Below are positions 42,845 through 54,814 of a stretch of DNA of 64,000 nt, piece by piece. Origin of the DNA: Piezodorus guildinii. Taxonomy: Eukaryota > Arthropoda > Insecta > Hemiptera > Pentatomidae. The position numbers and the translations under genes are program-made. The first letter of the stretch is position 1. Each line of letters begins with the position of its first letter. A model generated the notes under the pieces. That model was not told the DNA's origin, searched no databases, and was given only the letters and a program-made list of their open reading frames with translations. The stretch covers positions 48,775,917 through 48,839,916 of the forward strand of contig CM041297.1 in NCBI GenBank assembly GCA_023052935.1. The letters run 5' to 3'.

Positions 42845-43525
42845 AATATCATCATTATCATCTGGCGCAACAACTCGTCACCGAGCCTGGGCCGCCTCCA
42901 GTAGCCTCCGCCAGTTGGCTCTATCTTGCGCAGCATTTCTCCAGTCCCTAACGCCGAGTAAGGTCCTAGCATCTTCTGTGGCAGCACCCATCCACCTCAG
43001 GTTAGGCCTCCTCTTCTTCCGCCATGAATTTCTTCGGAGAGGATCTTCTTGGGGTTCGACATATCCTCCATTCTTGATACATGGGCTGCCCATCTGAGTA
43101 TTCCAACTTTGGCAATATCTGGACTTTTGAAGAGGTTTTAAAGTTCTTGGTCTTCTACGTCTTCTCCATGCTTCACTTACTTTTACGGGACCATAGATCT
43201 TTTGCAGGATCGTCCTCTCAAATATCCGAAGACTTTTCTCATTAACTTTAGTTATGGCCCAAGCCTCTGAACCATACAACACTGGTCGTACTCACGTTAT
43301 GTAGAGGATTAATTTTGTTTTTTTTGAGATGAATTTGCTAATAAACTGCTCCCTTAGACTGAAGTAGCACCAATTAGCAGCATTAATTTTCCTATGAATT
43401 TCCTGCTAAATATCATTTTGCTCGTTAATTTCGGTTCCCAAGTAGACGAAGCTGTCAACGCATTTGAACTTGAATTGGCCAACTTCGAGGTATTCTATTC
43501 TTCCTTCATTCCCTCCTATTCCCAT
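42845..43525 (-). pseudogene. RTE-like LINE fragment, C-terminal part
   Basis: Minus strand: EYLEVGQFKFKCVDSFVYLG, INAANWCYFSLREQFIS, LYGSEAWAITKVNEKSLRIF, ERTILQKIYGPV, LRWMGAATEDARTLLG and RDWRNAAQDRANWRRLLEA, then a 3' end in (ATG/ATA)n repeats (plus-strand TCATCATTATCAT). These are hallmark RTE-like C-terminal blocks. One frame is open for 134 codons (43282-42878); upstream there are stops. The left edge abuts Jockey sequence starting about 43545. Confidence 0.8.
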
Positions 43526-43544
43526 GAAATATACAGAAAAAGAT

Positions 43545-44145
43545 TTAAAAATCTAAATAACCCTCATACAAGACTGAAACGACAAGAAACTGGTCGAAGA
43601 TACCGATTACTAGAACACTTACTAAACAAACTTCAAGTATAGAAGTTCAAAACTTCCAGTATATTAAAAAAGACTCATTTACATCATTATTATCAGATCT
43701 ATTTGGACATATGGAATCAAGCTTTGGGACTCTACTAAACCATCTAATTCCTCCCGCATCCAATCCTTACAATCCGAAATCCTTCACAAAATCCTGAATT
43801 CCCCTTATTTTGCAACAAATCTACTCCTCCATTATGACCTAAACATCCCATTTGTTGCAGACATAGCTCGTGATAGACACGCCTTTTTTCATTCTAAACT
43901 CTCTGCCCACACGAACCCACTTGTCCGTAATTTATCTTCCTTAGATATCCCTGATAATCCTCCGAGGCGATTAAAAAGAAGATGGCCACGGGACCTACTG
44001 CCCTTAAAATAGTTAGTGAAGTGCTACCACTGGGTAGTTCTTTATCAAGACATTTTCATGACTTATCTTCATACATATTTACTCATTGTGTTTTTTAATA
44101 CAGTTGTAAATTGCATTAAATAATTAAAAAGAAAATATATCTAAA
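43545..44145 (+). pseudogene. Jockey-clade LINE fragment
   Basis: NPHTRLKRQETGRRYRLLEH, then frameshifted IYIIIIRSIWTYGIKLW, IQSLQSEILHKILNSPYF, LNIPFVADIARDRHAF and DNPPRRLKRRWPRDLL. 3'UTR with hairpin CTACC-ACTG-GGTAG (44024-44037) and ACAGTTGTAAATTGC end. 5' truncated. Confidence 0.8.
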
Positions 44146-44282
44146 CGAGCTATAATTGTAAGTAGAAACGTTGACCAACAAAGAAATAAGTTTATATCAT
44201 TTCAGTGTGATCTCTTCTATGTCTTCATTCACATTATCTTCTGTAATTACATTTTTATTATGAGACTCAATTGAACTTACGT

Positions 44283-44465
44283 AATTTACATTTGGGACTC
44301 CACATAAACTTCGAATTTCTTCTGATACAAAATTCTTCGTAAAACCTTAAGTGCGTCATATTTATTCACATATAAAATAATCCACTAATGCCATATCTTA
44401 TTAGTGCGAATTAGATACTTCTTTCAATTCCAAACTGTTTTCCCTCACTAACACACTCGTTTAAA
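44283..44465 (+). pseudogene. very old Jockey-clade scrap
   Basis: YKILRKTLSASYLFTYKIIH corresponds to KILRKILNAPYFVTNKIIH of the 32.8-kb copy, with GLHINFEF and FFQFQTVF around it in other frames. Too decayed for more. Confidence 0.5.
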
Positions 44466-44672
44466 CTTGACATAGGATTAATAAGTGTTGATATTCACGC
44501 AAACGTAAACAGTTTATTGTATAAAAGCGCATTTAAAGACAAACCTATAATATAATCCTTTTCCGTACAGCCCAATATAACTACATCTATAACTGTAATC
44601 TTATGAATTTATCATCGTTTGTTCTTGAGTATCTTTTGTTATTATTTCTAAACTTCAGATTATTTTCTCGTA

Positions 44673-46858
44673 AATTGAGACGTTGATTTCTAAAATATAC
44701 TAAGAGACATTTTTTTTTTTCTAAATTGATATTTTAACATATTTGTGTACTATTGGTTTAGTTTTATCTACATCCGTCATCAGGTTTTATCTAAAAAACA
44801 CAGAAATCCTTTAAAAAAGCATTCAAAAATTGCATTTCATTCCAAAACGTACTAAATTTCACATTTCATTCCATTCCAAAAGGTACTATATCCATGTTTC
44901 GTTCCAAAACGTACTATATCCTCTGTAAACAGATATAACCTTTCCTTTCATTTCCTTCCAAAAATAAACCCTTTTTACGATTTCCTACTATACGCCAGAA
45001 GCACCGAATCTCGTATATATAACCATTAATTTATTGTGTTCTTCATTTTGTGCATTTATTTGTATTGGTTCATTTAGCTCGTATTGAATCACTGCCATTA
45101 TTTTGATCAATAGTTTCAGCCTAATAATCAGTTTCTAGGCTGTTTTAAATAACTTAATATCGTTGCTTTAGTTCTCGTAGGTTCTCTCAAATAAATTGAG
45201 GTTTTTCAAAGTATTTCTTCCTGTGGCCACATAAATTAAATATAATAAATATTCACAAAATCACATTTTCAAAGAATAATGGTATTTTATCCAGCAAATG
45301 GTTGGAAATGTTTCCCTGACCTTTCTTAATATGAGAAGAAAAATCGCGACTGATCTAACTTAATAGAATTTCTTTTTTTAAAAAAAGATAAAAGACCAAA
45401 ACAAAAGTTTAATAATTAATTATCTATCACTCTATATAGTTAAATATTGTTTACACGTAGTTAATAATATAAATATATTTGTTAAATTCACAGAAAAAAG
45501 ATTTAAAGTTAAAAAAAAATTTAATAATTACATACTTTCTTATTATAGTGCCAAAAATAAATAAAAGGTCCTTTGAATATTCGCTTTCTTTATGAAGTAT
45601 GAACAATAAAATCGAGTTTAACAACAAGGAAAGATGAGTGAGAATAGAGAAATATATATAACTTAGTAATTAGCATTATAAAGACGTTCGTTATGAGTAA
45701 AGTTGTATAAGGAAGGTTATGATGATTAGGTGATCATAATTATTATATTCTTCCAAAAAGTACTATTTCCCTTTTAATTCTTTCTAAAAAGTACTATATC
45801 CCAGTTGCATACCAAAAAGTACTATATCCATATCATATTGTTAAAAATTCATTGGAAAAGTGCAATAATTTGCAAAAATAAGTTGTTTATACACTAAAAT
45901 ATCAACTTTAGATTTTAATAAAAAAAATTCTGCAAATTATTACACGATGTTTTATTATTTCAAAATAACAATATTAGGGTATAACTGTTTATGGCAATTA
46001 AGTAATATGAAAAGCAATAATACAATGGATTATATCATATCACTACCGCGGATTTCAAAACGCAATGTATAAGCTAGTTTTTAACCAATTTCAATGATTA
46101 TTTTTTCATTTGGTCAAAAATTTAATTCTCTATCAAATGGCAATACATTTTTTTAGTATTTACTATTTATTAATTAGAAGAATCTTTTGATTTTTCTTTA
46201 TCTTCAACAACCGATTGTTGGTGTAATTACATATATATTATAATTTGTTACTTGAATATACATATGATTTTTTTTTTCGCGTTTTACTGACTGTAAAGCT
46301 CTATACATACTTTTCTCTATCGTCAAAAATAATTGAGTTATGAACGTATTTATGTGTAAAATTTCAATTATTTTGTCTTTTCTTTTTCCTATTTTATATA
46401 ATTATTTTCGTTTTTTGTATAATTATTTTTTTCTTTATTTTCAAAAATAACCGTCATTTGGTTGTGAGTAACTGGCCATTTTAAAACTAAACAGTTGATA
46501 TCAACGTCTAGGTGTAAGGATCATCGTTGCATGGACTAGTATTTTCGTGGCGAATTTCAAAAAATTTGGTCCAGTAGTTTCGGAGAAATGCTGCGGACGG
46601 GGACAAACGGATTTTTTTTTTTTATTCGTTGTTCGGAATTTTTTCTACGCATCTTGAAACGTTAGCTCACAAATTTTGAGGAGGGGGGTATTTTTTTTAA
46701 TTTTTTTTTTTTGGCCGATTACAAAGGTTCATTATTGAAAATAATAAACCAAAAGAATGAAGTAAGTTGGTCCAGAAATAAATAAATGACAGAATTTCGC
46801 GTTTTCTTTAAAATTGTCTAAAATGGATATAGTACCTTTGGATCTCAACGTCTCAATT
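44673..46858. mobile_element. rep-A copy 2, carrying rep-C
   Basis: Ends GAGACGTTGATTTCTAAAA (44677) and ATCTCAACGTCTC (to 46854), flanked by AATT (44673-44676, 46855-46858). Subterminal motifs near 44842, 44876, 44903 and 45746, 45787, 45815 follow the pattern of copy 1, with which it is collinear (GTCTTTATA..., CTTATTATAGTGCC). A second element interrupts it at about 45949-46750. Confidence 0.85.
45949..46750. mobile_element. rep-C copy inside rep-A copy 2
   Basis: Sequence absent from rep-A copies 1 and 3. It begins TTTTATTATTTCAAAATAAC and ends GAAAATAATAAACC, which are imperfect inverted ends. A segment GGATCATCGTTGCATGGACT, TTTCGGAGAAATGCTGCGG, ACGCATCTTGAAACGTTAGC recurs, inverted, at 61.9-62.1 kb. 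Non-coding, about 800 bp. Confidence 0.65.
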
Positions 46859-47779
46859 ATTACCATAATTAAGTTTGTTCTGTCTGTTAAAGTTTAATGA
46901 GTGCTACACTTGTAATAATAACAAACCATTACAAGCAAGATGACCCGATGTGGAGCGGATGACCAGTGAGCCGGAAGAGCAGACAATAGACCGGAGAGGT
47001 ACAGTTAGGATGCCCTCAACTTTATCCACTGCCAATTGGATCGGGAGGCATAGATCTAAAAGGCAATGCTTGATGGGTATTAAGAAGGCACGAACAGCGA
47101 TTGGATAACTGTTATTTATAATAACCTGAACATGAAAAAGTTGTACATTATATTAACGTACAGATCAGCAATGTAATTAAATATATTCGAATGAGTTTAA
47201 TAGTAATCACAATTAGATGGCCTCAGCCAAAATTTCGCACGAATCGTAGGACTCTTTCCGATTATATTCACAGAATGGGATCGCCACATTTTAATTTATA
47301 TAAATTGATACGCATAAATATTATCAAACTTTTCGAATAAACGAATGCATAATGTAGGAGAAAAAAAAAAGTAGTGATTGAGGATATTGTTAGGGTTTCA
47401 TGCGTTTATTACACATAGTAAATACTTTACTATAAATTAACTGACTTAATTAATTACGGATTAATAAGGCTACGGACTAACCAAGGCTTTACAAAAAAAT
47501 TTTTAGTATAATGAAAATAGAAAATGATGGGAATCGTGTTACAAGCAAAGCCCCTGAAGACCCGCGCCATATTCTATTTAGATGCAGAAAATATGGAAAG
47601 AAAAAAAAAGTGGTAATTCTACAAGAACAAGGAGCCAGATTTTAGAGCAATTAGACAAATAAAAGTTATTAATGATTAAACAATTCTTCGTAAAACCCAG
47701 TGTAAAAACTAAAAAATACCACAAAATTGATTTTATTTTTAATATTATTATTATTATTTTATTTTTTCTCTTTCTTCTG
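46859..47779. other. unassigned; moderate GC patch at 46940-47110
   Basis: No frame or repeat recognised. The patch (GACCCGATGTGGAGCGGATG, CAATTGGATCGGGAGGC) could be a LINE scrap but I see no motif. Confidence 0.3.
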
Positions 47780-48385
47780 CGTCTTCTCAAAAACGGCTCT
47801 AATGATTTCGGTTAAACTCGCTATATCAATGTAAAATTTGATGGGCTTTATATATGTATGTTTCATTCCGATTGAAATAGTCTGACAGGGCTTAGATGCC
47901 GATATTTTAAATTTGTTTTCCTCTAAAGTACCTTCAATTTAGTAGATACTAAAAAAATAAGAATATAATCTTGTTATCAACAATAAAAAACAGATAAATA
48001 TATATAAGTTGAATGAATTCGATATTCAACTAAAGGAGAAAACTGAAAAGAAATACAAATTTTTAATGCAATTTTTTGTTTTTGGACATAAGGACGGTGG
48101 TATACATGTATAATATATCGTTGGAAAGCTAAAGATTTTAGAACAAATATTATTTTATACAGAAAAATGTAAAAGTTGATAAAGAATCATGAAAAGTCGA
48201 TCAAATTAACTGATTTTTTTAGATAATGATATAATCGATTTTTAATAAAACACATGCTTCTGTAGAAATTCAATTTAATTCATTCTTTAAAAATTTATTT
48301 TTATCTCTAAATGTATTTAAAAATTCTTAAATTAATATAAATAATGGAGATAAGACAAAGTCATGTGTTGCGCGAACCAGAGTTT
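47780..48385 (-). repeat. rep-B copy, minus orientation
   Basis: TCTCAAAAACGGCTCTAATG, TGACAGGGCTTAGATGCCG, AACTAAAGGAGAAAACTG, ATATCGTTGGAAAGC, AAAACACATGC and terminus CATGTGTTGCGCGAACCAGAG. The palindromic terminus is missing. Confidence 0.8.
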
Positions 48386-48695
48386 TTTTTTTTTATTTTA
48401 TTGTTTTTTAATTTACCTTTTTTTATTGTTATTATTTTTTTAAATATTAATTTTGGTTCCGTAACCTAACTTTTTATAAAATTATGTAGAACATGTATTG
48501 GCCATATGGGATTTCGTTTCAAATCTTGAAGGTGACTTTTGTGAATAAATAAATAAGATTAAGATTTATAAAATCGGACGTATCATTTGTTACAACTCAA
48601 CAGATGATACACATAGGGTTAAATGTTGTAAAAGAAAAGATTGGTGGAGAAAGATATGGAATCATTTAGAAAAAGAGCCACAATTAGAAGAGCCG
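48386..48695. other. unassigned T-rich stretch
   Basis: Long T-rich run after the rep-B terminus, then AT-rich sequence. Nothing recognised. Confidence 0.3.
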
Positions 48696-48905
48696 TCAGA
48701 CAGACAAGTGATGAATCACTTTGCAAGAATCCCCTATCCCTTGATGAGACAGAACATGACACCGAGATTGTATTTCTCTTCGTGAAAGAGACGTCCCTCG
48801 CCCCTCTGGCAATCTTACAAGAATGTCCTTATTCGCAATTAGAAATAAAGATGGCTCCAGCGAGTAGCCCTGCAGCATTCCACTTTTAATGTCTCTCAGT
48901 TTAGT
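48696..48905 (-). pseudogene. possible reverse-transcriptase motif-B relic
   Basis: Minus strand IKSGMLQGYSLEPSLFLI resembles SGVLQGSVLGPLLFLI of LINE RTs, but no YADD follows and the frame is short. Opposite-strand frame 48641-48889 is a shadow. Low certainty. Confidence 0.35.
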
Positions 48906-49289
48906 TAGCCTATTTCTGGACTTCCTGGATCTCTTTCATATTATTTTTTCAATATTTCAGCTTGAAATAATTACTTTACTAATAAATTGTTTACAGTGTT
49001 TCAATATTTTCTCTAATAAATGGACGGCTAGAAAATATTAAGAATGCTATATCCATGCATAACATACCAAGGAATGAATTGAAAAAATAAGCAATCACTG
49101 TCTACATAAATATAAGTTTGCAAATTAAGTAACAACACTTTTTATCCTGATACCTAATTTTACTCTTTATTTATATTTTATTTTTATACCTTTATATTTT
49201 TATATCTTATAAAATATGAAATTCCAGTTATGTAGAACTTACTGTTTTTCGAGCGAGTACCACAGAAACGCAGAGACTTTTTTGCGAGG

Positions 49290-50498
49290 CTTAGCGGAAG
49301 TTGCGTCAGCCTCGGTTCGACGTAAGGTAAGCATACCCCAGGTAAAACTACGGTAGATAGTTTACCACCGATTTCAGCAGGGAGCGTTGTTGGTACGGCG
49401 TTTACTTATGCTACTATCTCACGGGAGATGAAAGGTAGGTCGGCCATTTTACTTCCTGATTTCAATTCTTAATCTTATCAGCTTAGCTACTTTGGAACTT
49501 CTTTTTAAGATATACATTCTTCTATTTCTAAAGTTTGTAATTAAAAGAATATACTTAATTTATTATTATATTATTACTTATCGTGGTTATTAAAATAATA
49601 TAGTTAATTTACTAATTGTTTCATGAATGTGAATAAATTTGTTTGGATTGTTTGTGATTTCTTTTACTTTCATTCCATAGCAATAAGTCAACAAAATATC
49701 ATATATTTTGGTTTTTAGTCACTTTTGTAATTTCATATGGAGTCCTAAGAATATAATTAACCACGTACCCCCTCTTGTTAATTGAAAATTAAAACCCTAA
49801 TTATATAAAACATACTGTAGAACATTTTGTTCAAAATTTGGAGATATTTGTCTCTATATTTAAATGCATTAATAATAAAATTAATTGGTTAATGAAAAAT
49901 GAATCATTTGTGTTGATATGGACTGATATGGAACCTACTGGAAATCATCCTCCAGATACAGAATGTAGACAACCTATTTTTAACAGGAATATAGTGGGAT
50001 TTTTAACTGACTTAAAAAAGTTATAGGCCTAGGAATCACTAAAGAACTATTAATTATGATAACAACTTAAATATCTTATATATACAAAACCAAACATTGT
50101 CAATTATTTAGAGAGGATCTATTTCAATGGAATAAATAATAAAACTGTTATTATAATATTATAAAATGAAAATGTTTATTAAAATTTTACGAAAAAAAAA
50201 ATAAATACCTTTAGTAAATAATAACTACAAATTAATTAATTAATAACAAATTAATAATATATTTTTCGTCCTCTGTCAAGTGTTCAATTTTAATCAAATC
50301 CATTTCCTTGAAATAGTAGGCGATAAAACAATTACATAAAACAAAAGTGATACTATTTCAAACTATTCAGGATTGTTACCACTTTACTGGAGGTTAAACG
50401 GTGAGCCTTGCCCAGTAAAGTTTACCGTGGATTCAGCATCCCTACCCTAGGTGGTGCAACGGGCAATGGCTGACTTCAACGGTGCAACTGGCCCTTAG
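49290..50498. mobile_element. rep-D: 1.2-kb element with CTTAG duplications, inside rep-B
   Basis: CTTAG at 49290-49294 and 50494-50498 flanks a 1199-bp insert absent from other rep-B copies. The ends CGGAAGTTGCGTCAGCC and (reverse strand) GGCCAGTTGCACCGTTGAAG share AGTTGC and GTCAGCC blocks as imperfect inverted termini. Both subterminal regions contain GTTTACC...GATT(T)CAGCA. The interior is AT-rich with no transposase; a 62-codon frame at 49838-50026 is unremarkable. A MITE-like element is likely, superfamily unknown. Confidence 0.65.
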
Positions 50499-50592
50499 TC
50501 ATTTGGACTCAGGGGACCCTAAAACGTATATTTCCAGGGAAAACTCAAATTCTAAAATTTTCATGATCGCAATTCTTTTCCCTATTGTATAT

Positions 50593-50945
50593 TTCATATA
50601 TAAATACCTAAAAAAAAACCTGTACCACTACAACCCATGAAGGGTCTTGGGCTCAGTTCATATAGAGATTCGTACTGTTTCTAGGCCAACGGCAGTGCAA
50701 TGAGGTGATTAGGCCTTAATCACGCTCAGCCGCCAGGTTTTTCCCCAATTAATTTGGGTACCCATTTTATAGAGGCTGGGTCTGCCCCAGAAGGGTCTCC
50801 ATACCCTAAGGTCGCCCCCCCCCCCCCGACTGAATTAACAGAATAAATAATATTCTGCCACAGGCGGGATTCGAACCCAGGACCCGGAGCACAGCAGACT
50901 AGTGCTCTATCCACTAGACCACGCCGCTCCCTTCATATATAAATA
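50593..50945 (-). mobile_element. SINE-b with 14-bp target-site duplication, inside rep-B terminus
   Basis: TTCATATATAAATA at 50593-50606 and 50932-50945. On the minus strand the insert opens with GGGAGCGGCGTGGTCTAGTG (A-box), CTGGGTTCGAATCCCG (consensus B-box GGTTCGAATCC), body GGTATGGAGACCCTTCTGG, AACCTGGCGGCTGAGCGTG, AAACAGTACGAATCTC and ends CATGGGTTGTAGTGGTACAG plus an A-run. It contains an unusual C13 run (50815-50827 on the plus strand). Best copy of the family here. Confidence 0.9.
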
Positions 50946-50985
50946 AGTGAAAGTAAAAATGCATGCTAAGTAAAAGTCAGTATTA

Positions 50986-52000
50986 ATCTTACAGTAAAAA
51001 TTATTTTTGGTAGGATAACGTGATTCTAATTCATTCAACAGTAGTAAGTTCGGTTTCGGTTCTGTGGCAGGATAAGTATTTATTTTGTTATATTATAGTC
51101 TGTAACCCTTTTTAGTCTGACTCAGCTATAAGTTCGCCTCGAAACAATCACTGATTCCAAGTTTGTTTGTTTTTTTATCAATAAAGATTACTTCTAAACT
51201 AGTTAAAAAAATTCTGTCAAATGAACCAATACCTCATTCAAAATTTACGGTTTATATACACCTAGTTTCACTGTAGTTTGGTTGAACATAGTGACAGTCT
51301 ATATTTTGATGTTTCTATATTTTTATATAGTAACTTTAAAGAAGTATGATCATCCGAATATTTATTTTATTTTATATAAAAATAATAAATTAGAACAATA
51401 TTGAAGTAAAATAAAGGACAGAATATAAAAAATGGATAAACAAAATGTAATATACAAAATGAATTCTAAAAATTGTGATGGTATATATATTGTATATATA
51501 CATACATACATAGTGACTGAGTTCATTGAAAACAGGAGAAAAAACTTTTATGATTCATTAGAAGTTCTTTCAAACCCGCATTTTAGAAGGTTTAAGGTTT
51601 CATCAGCTCCTCAGTGGTGAAAACATAGTGTCTAAGCTAGAGTTTAAGATTAGCTTGAGACTAGAAAGAAGGGATCCACACCACAGAGAAGAAAAACAAA
51701 TCTGTGATTGTACTTTAATAATAATATATGAACAGAAACATCCTTAAAGTGTATTTAGATAAAGTAAAAGGAAAATATTCAGAAAATGTTTTAGCAAAAT
51801 ATGGAACTTAATTGGGATTAAGAAAAAAAAAAAAAAAAAAAGGATACCTCACAAGACAATACAAACAGAACGATACTTGAAGTCATATAAATCACCAAAA
51901 ATAACAATAGAACCATAACCCTAGAAAATAGACCAAAAAAAACCTAGACAACATAATGTTACTTTATAAAAATATAACAATTGTATTTAAGTAAATGAAA
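50986..52000. other. unassigned AT-rich stretch
   Basis: Contains an A18 run (about 51824-51841). A 62-codon frame at 51432-51620 has no motif. Confidence 0.3.
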
Positions 52001-52310
52001 GAGCGGCGGAATCTAGTGGATAAAGACTAGTATACTGTTCTTCGGGTCCTGGGTTCAAATGCCGGTTATGACAGAATATTATTTATTCTGTTAATACAGC
52101 GGAGGGGCGACCCTATAGGGTATGGAGACCCTCCTGGGACAGAAGTCTGCCTCTATAAAGTGGGTACCTAAATTGGGACAAAAACCTGGCGGTTGAGCGT
52201 GATCTTGGCCTGATCACCTCATTGCAAGGTCGTTGGCCTAGAAACAGTACGAATCTCTATATGTACTTAGCCCAAGACCATTTATGGGTTGTAGAGGTAC
52301 AGATTTTAAA
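52001..52310 (+). mobile_element. SINE-b copy
   Basis: Head GAGCGGCGGAATCTAGTGG (A-box region), TCCTGGGTTCAAATGCCGG (B-box), AGAATATTATTTATTCTG, GGTATGGAGACCCTCCTGGG, AACCTGGCGGTTGAGCGTG, AAACAGTACGAATCTC and TTATGGGTTGTAGAGGTACAG, then an A-rich tail. Collinear with the 50.6-kb copy. Confidence 0.85.
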
Positions 52311-53097
52311 AAATTTAATTAAAAAACAAAATAATAGTTGTCATACAGTTGAGTAGCATTATGCTACAAAATTATATATAAGAATAAAAAAAATAAGTGA
52401 ATTGTAAAAAAGCTTTACTTTATAATTTTGACACGTGATAATTTAAATAATATATACAATATATGTAAATTGTATATATACGTAATATATTCGTTTATAT
52501 AATTTTTATTACATTGTTTTAGTCTTGAAAATGGGGAAAATACCTCTAAACATAGAAAAAAAACACAGTTAAAAAATGTAATTGAAAGTATAGAATATCT
52601 AATGAATATATTTACATGTTATGTACTAATAATAATCAAAGTATGAAAAAAAGGCATTCCATGATAACTAAACAGTTTCTAGAAGATCACAAGATTTTGA
52701 AGTAAACAGCTTTTCTAATTAAGTTAACTTATCCAGAGACAAAGATCAAAGATATTTGCAAGACATGGCCGGAGGGCTAAAAGCAGAGAGGGACAGAAGA
52801 CAATCAGTACAGTGAGGAGCGGAAGCTGGCAGTGTTGTATGACACGAGCCCGGTCCTATCTTGGATATCTACCAAGACCTCTACTTCCGCCAGTGGGTGT
52901 TCCCCCCACATCTTAATATATTCCTAGCTCGTCCTCTGACTCGCTTCTCATGACGTCTGCCTTCTGATATACCGGGTTTTCTCCGTTTATTTATAATTGC
53001 ACTGCTGTATAAAGTTTCCATAAGGGGCAGAATTTTTCCCTAGAGACAAAAGAAATTTATTTATTTTTATTATTATTATTTTATTTTTTTTACTGAC
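52311..53097. other. unassigned; GC-richer patch at 52740-52990
   Basis: The patch (GGAGGGCTAAAAGCAGAG, GAGCGGAAGCTGGCAGTG) has no frame I recognise; it may be LINE 5' debris. Confidence 0.3.
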
Positions 53098-53640
53098 TTG
53101 GAATCCCTATACAAGACTGAGACGACAAGAAACTGCTTGACGTTTTCGACTACTTCAACACTTACTGGACAAACGCTCCAACCTTCCACTTAATTACAAA
53201 AGACTTATTTATATGACCATCATAAGACCGATATGGACTATGGGGCTCTACTAAACCATCGAATTCTTCTCGTATCCAATCCTCACAATCCAAAATCCTT
53301 CGTAAAATCCTTAACGCTCCTTACTTTGTCACGAATAAGCTTATTTATAAAGACCTTAATATCCCATGTGCTACTGAATTAGCCCGAACCAGATATCAAT
53401 CATTTCATGAAAAACTTCATTTCCACTCTAATCCACTAGTTTCTATCCGAGCATCCTCTTCGATTCCTGATAATCCTCCGAGGTGTCTGAAAAAGTTTTA
53501 AATATTTTTAGTATGCTGCCAATGGGTGGCATCTCTTCATTTATTTCATGCCAGTTTAGTATGTCCATCACATTTACATGTTGTTTACATATAATAATAA
53601 AGTTGTAAATATCAATAAATATGTTTAAATAAAAAAATAA
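53098..53640 (+). pseudogene. Jockey-clade LINE fragment
   Basis: NPYTRLRRQETA, LLDKRSNLPLNYKRLIYMTI, IQSSQSKILRKILNAPYFV, LIYKDLNIPCATELARTRYQ, PDNPPRCLKKF. 3'UTR hairpin CTGCC-AATG-GGTGG (53516-53529) and end AAGTTGTAAATATCAATAAA. A deletion removed part of WTYGIELWG. Dead. Confidence 0.8.
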
Positions 53641-53729
53641 ATATATTTTGTAAATGAACCTGACCTTTGAATGAAATAGAACTAGACAGACGCTAAGTAC
53701 GGAACTTCCCATTGCGTGTACCTCAGTTC

Positions 53730-53870
53730 TAAATCAGGAGCCACACGGCCATCTTCTTTTCAGGATTACTGGGAATAATTCGTGTAGAAATATTACATGC
53801 TTAATGGATAATTTTATAAGCAGCATTTAGTATTCTCAAATACGAGTTAGTACTTCATCGCTTACGCAAC
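53730..53870 (-). pseudogene. old Jockey scrap
   Basis: Plus-strand GCCACACGGCCATCTTCTTTTC, GGATTACTGGGAATAATTCG and GCAGCATTTAGTATTCTC align with 29385-29600 in reverse sense. Very decayed. Confidence 0.45.
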
Positions 53871-54195
53871 CTCTAAAACAACCAGCAACGGTTCGATTGC
53901 TTGGGCATATTGAAATTTATGATATAGTGGTCATATGTTATCAACCACTTCAAAGGATATATATCTGCAGGATAACCCCACATGTTTTCGCGATTGGATA
54001 AGTAAAGAGCTTAAAAAAACAATAACATATCTATGTTATGCATAATAATAATGCAATATTGTGAATCCTCCCAAAAAGACCTATAGACACTAAACTATGA
54101 CCATAAACTAATCTTTAAGCGTTGCATTCATTCGGGCGTTCAGGAACGTCCATCACAACACAACAGTTTACTAATTATTAATTAGTTACTAACAA
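53871..54195. other. unassigned
   Basis: Nothing recognised. Confidence 0.3.
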
Positions 54196-54814
54196 GGAAA
54201 GGATCCCAAATGTGTCACCGATTTTGATGTAATGTCCCTGCAAAGTATTAGGGACCAACGCTCATCAGGAGTGGAGTAAAAAAATCGGAAAGTTAGTAAG
54301 CGAAAACACATTTTATTTAAGATCTTTGGTTCAAGTAAAGGTAGAAAAATAGTTTTGGTGTCAAAATTATTCTATTTCAAAGCGGAACAATGAAATAAGT
54401 CATTAAAATATATAAGTTGTATGCTTTGTTATAAAATTAAATTAAATTGTAATACGCTTTTAGGAGGGAGAAATCTTAATTTGAGCACAGATTTTAATAA
54501 ACCTTATTAAAATTAATGTTATGACGATATTATTTATATTTTTTGGGTTATAAACTAGAATAACACTTAAATTTTAATAGCTCATTTGTTTTTATTATCC
54601 CGCTTAGAAAAAGGGTAATTTTGACACCACAAATATTTTTCTACTTTCACTAGAAATATTAAATAATTTTTTTTTTCACATAACTAACCTTTCTGAATTT
54701 TCACGCGACTCCTGGAGAGCGTTGTCCCCTAATATTTTTCAGTTACTAATCGCTTGATGTTTACTTACATAAAAAAAAATTCATCGTAATCGGTGACACG
54801 TTTGGGATCCTCTC
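54196..54814. repeat. foldback element with ~200-bp inverted arms
   Basis: Left arm from GAAAGGATCCCAAATGTGTC (54196) and right arm ending GACACGTTTGGGATCCTCTC (54814). Further mirrored blocks: TATTAGGGACCAACGCTC / GAGCGTTGTCCCCTAATA; TCAGGAGTGGAGT / GCGACTCCTGGA; GTAGAAAAATAG...GGTGTCAAAATTA / TAATTTTGACACC...TTTTTCTAC. A ~210-bp AT-rich centre. No coding. Flanking duplication not evident. Confidence 0.85.

Larger units (their letters stand above)
49195..50985 (+). repeat. rep-B copy split by rep-D and SINE-b
   Basis: Left piece 49195-49294 (GAAATTCCAGTTATGTAG, ACTTTTTTGCGAGGC), middle piece 50494-50606 (AGTCATTTGGACTCAGGGGA, CATGATCGCAATTC) and right piece 50932-50985 (ATAAGTGAAAGTAAAAAT) are collinear rep-B 3' half sequence ending at its normal terminus. 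Confidence 0.8.

Noticed and set aside
48641..48889. 82-codon plus frame as a small gene
   Set aside because: The minus strand shows a better, RT-like, explanation for part of it and there is no other support.
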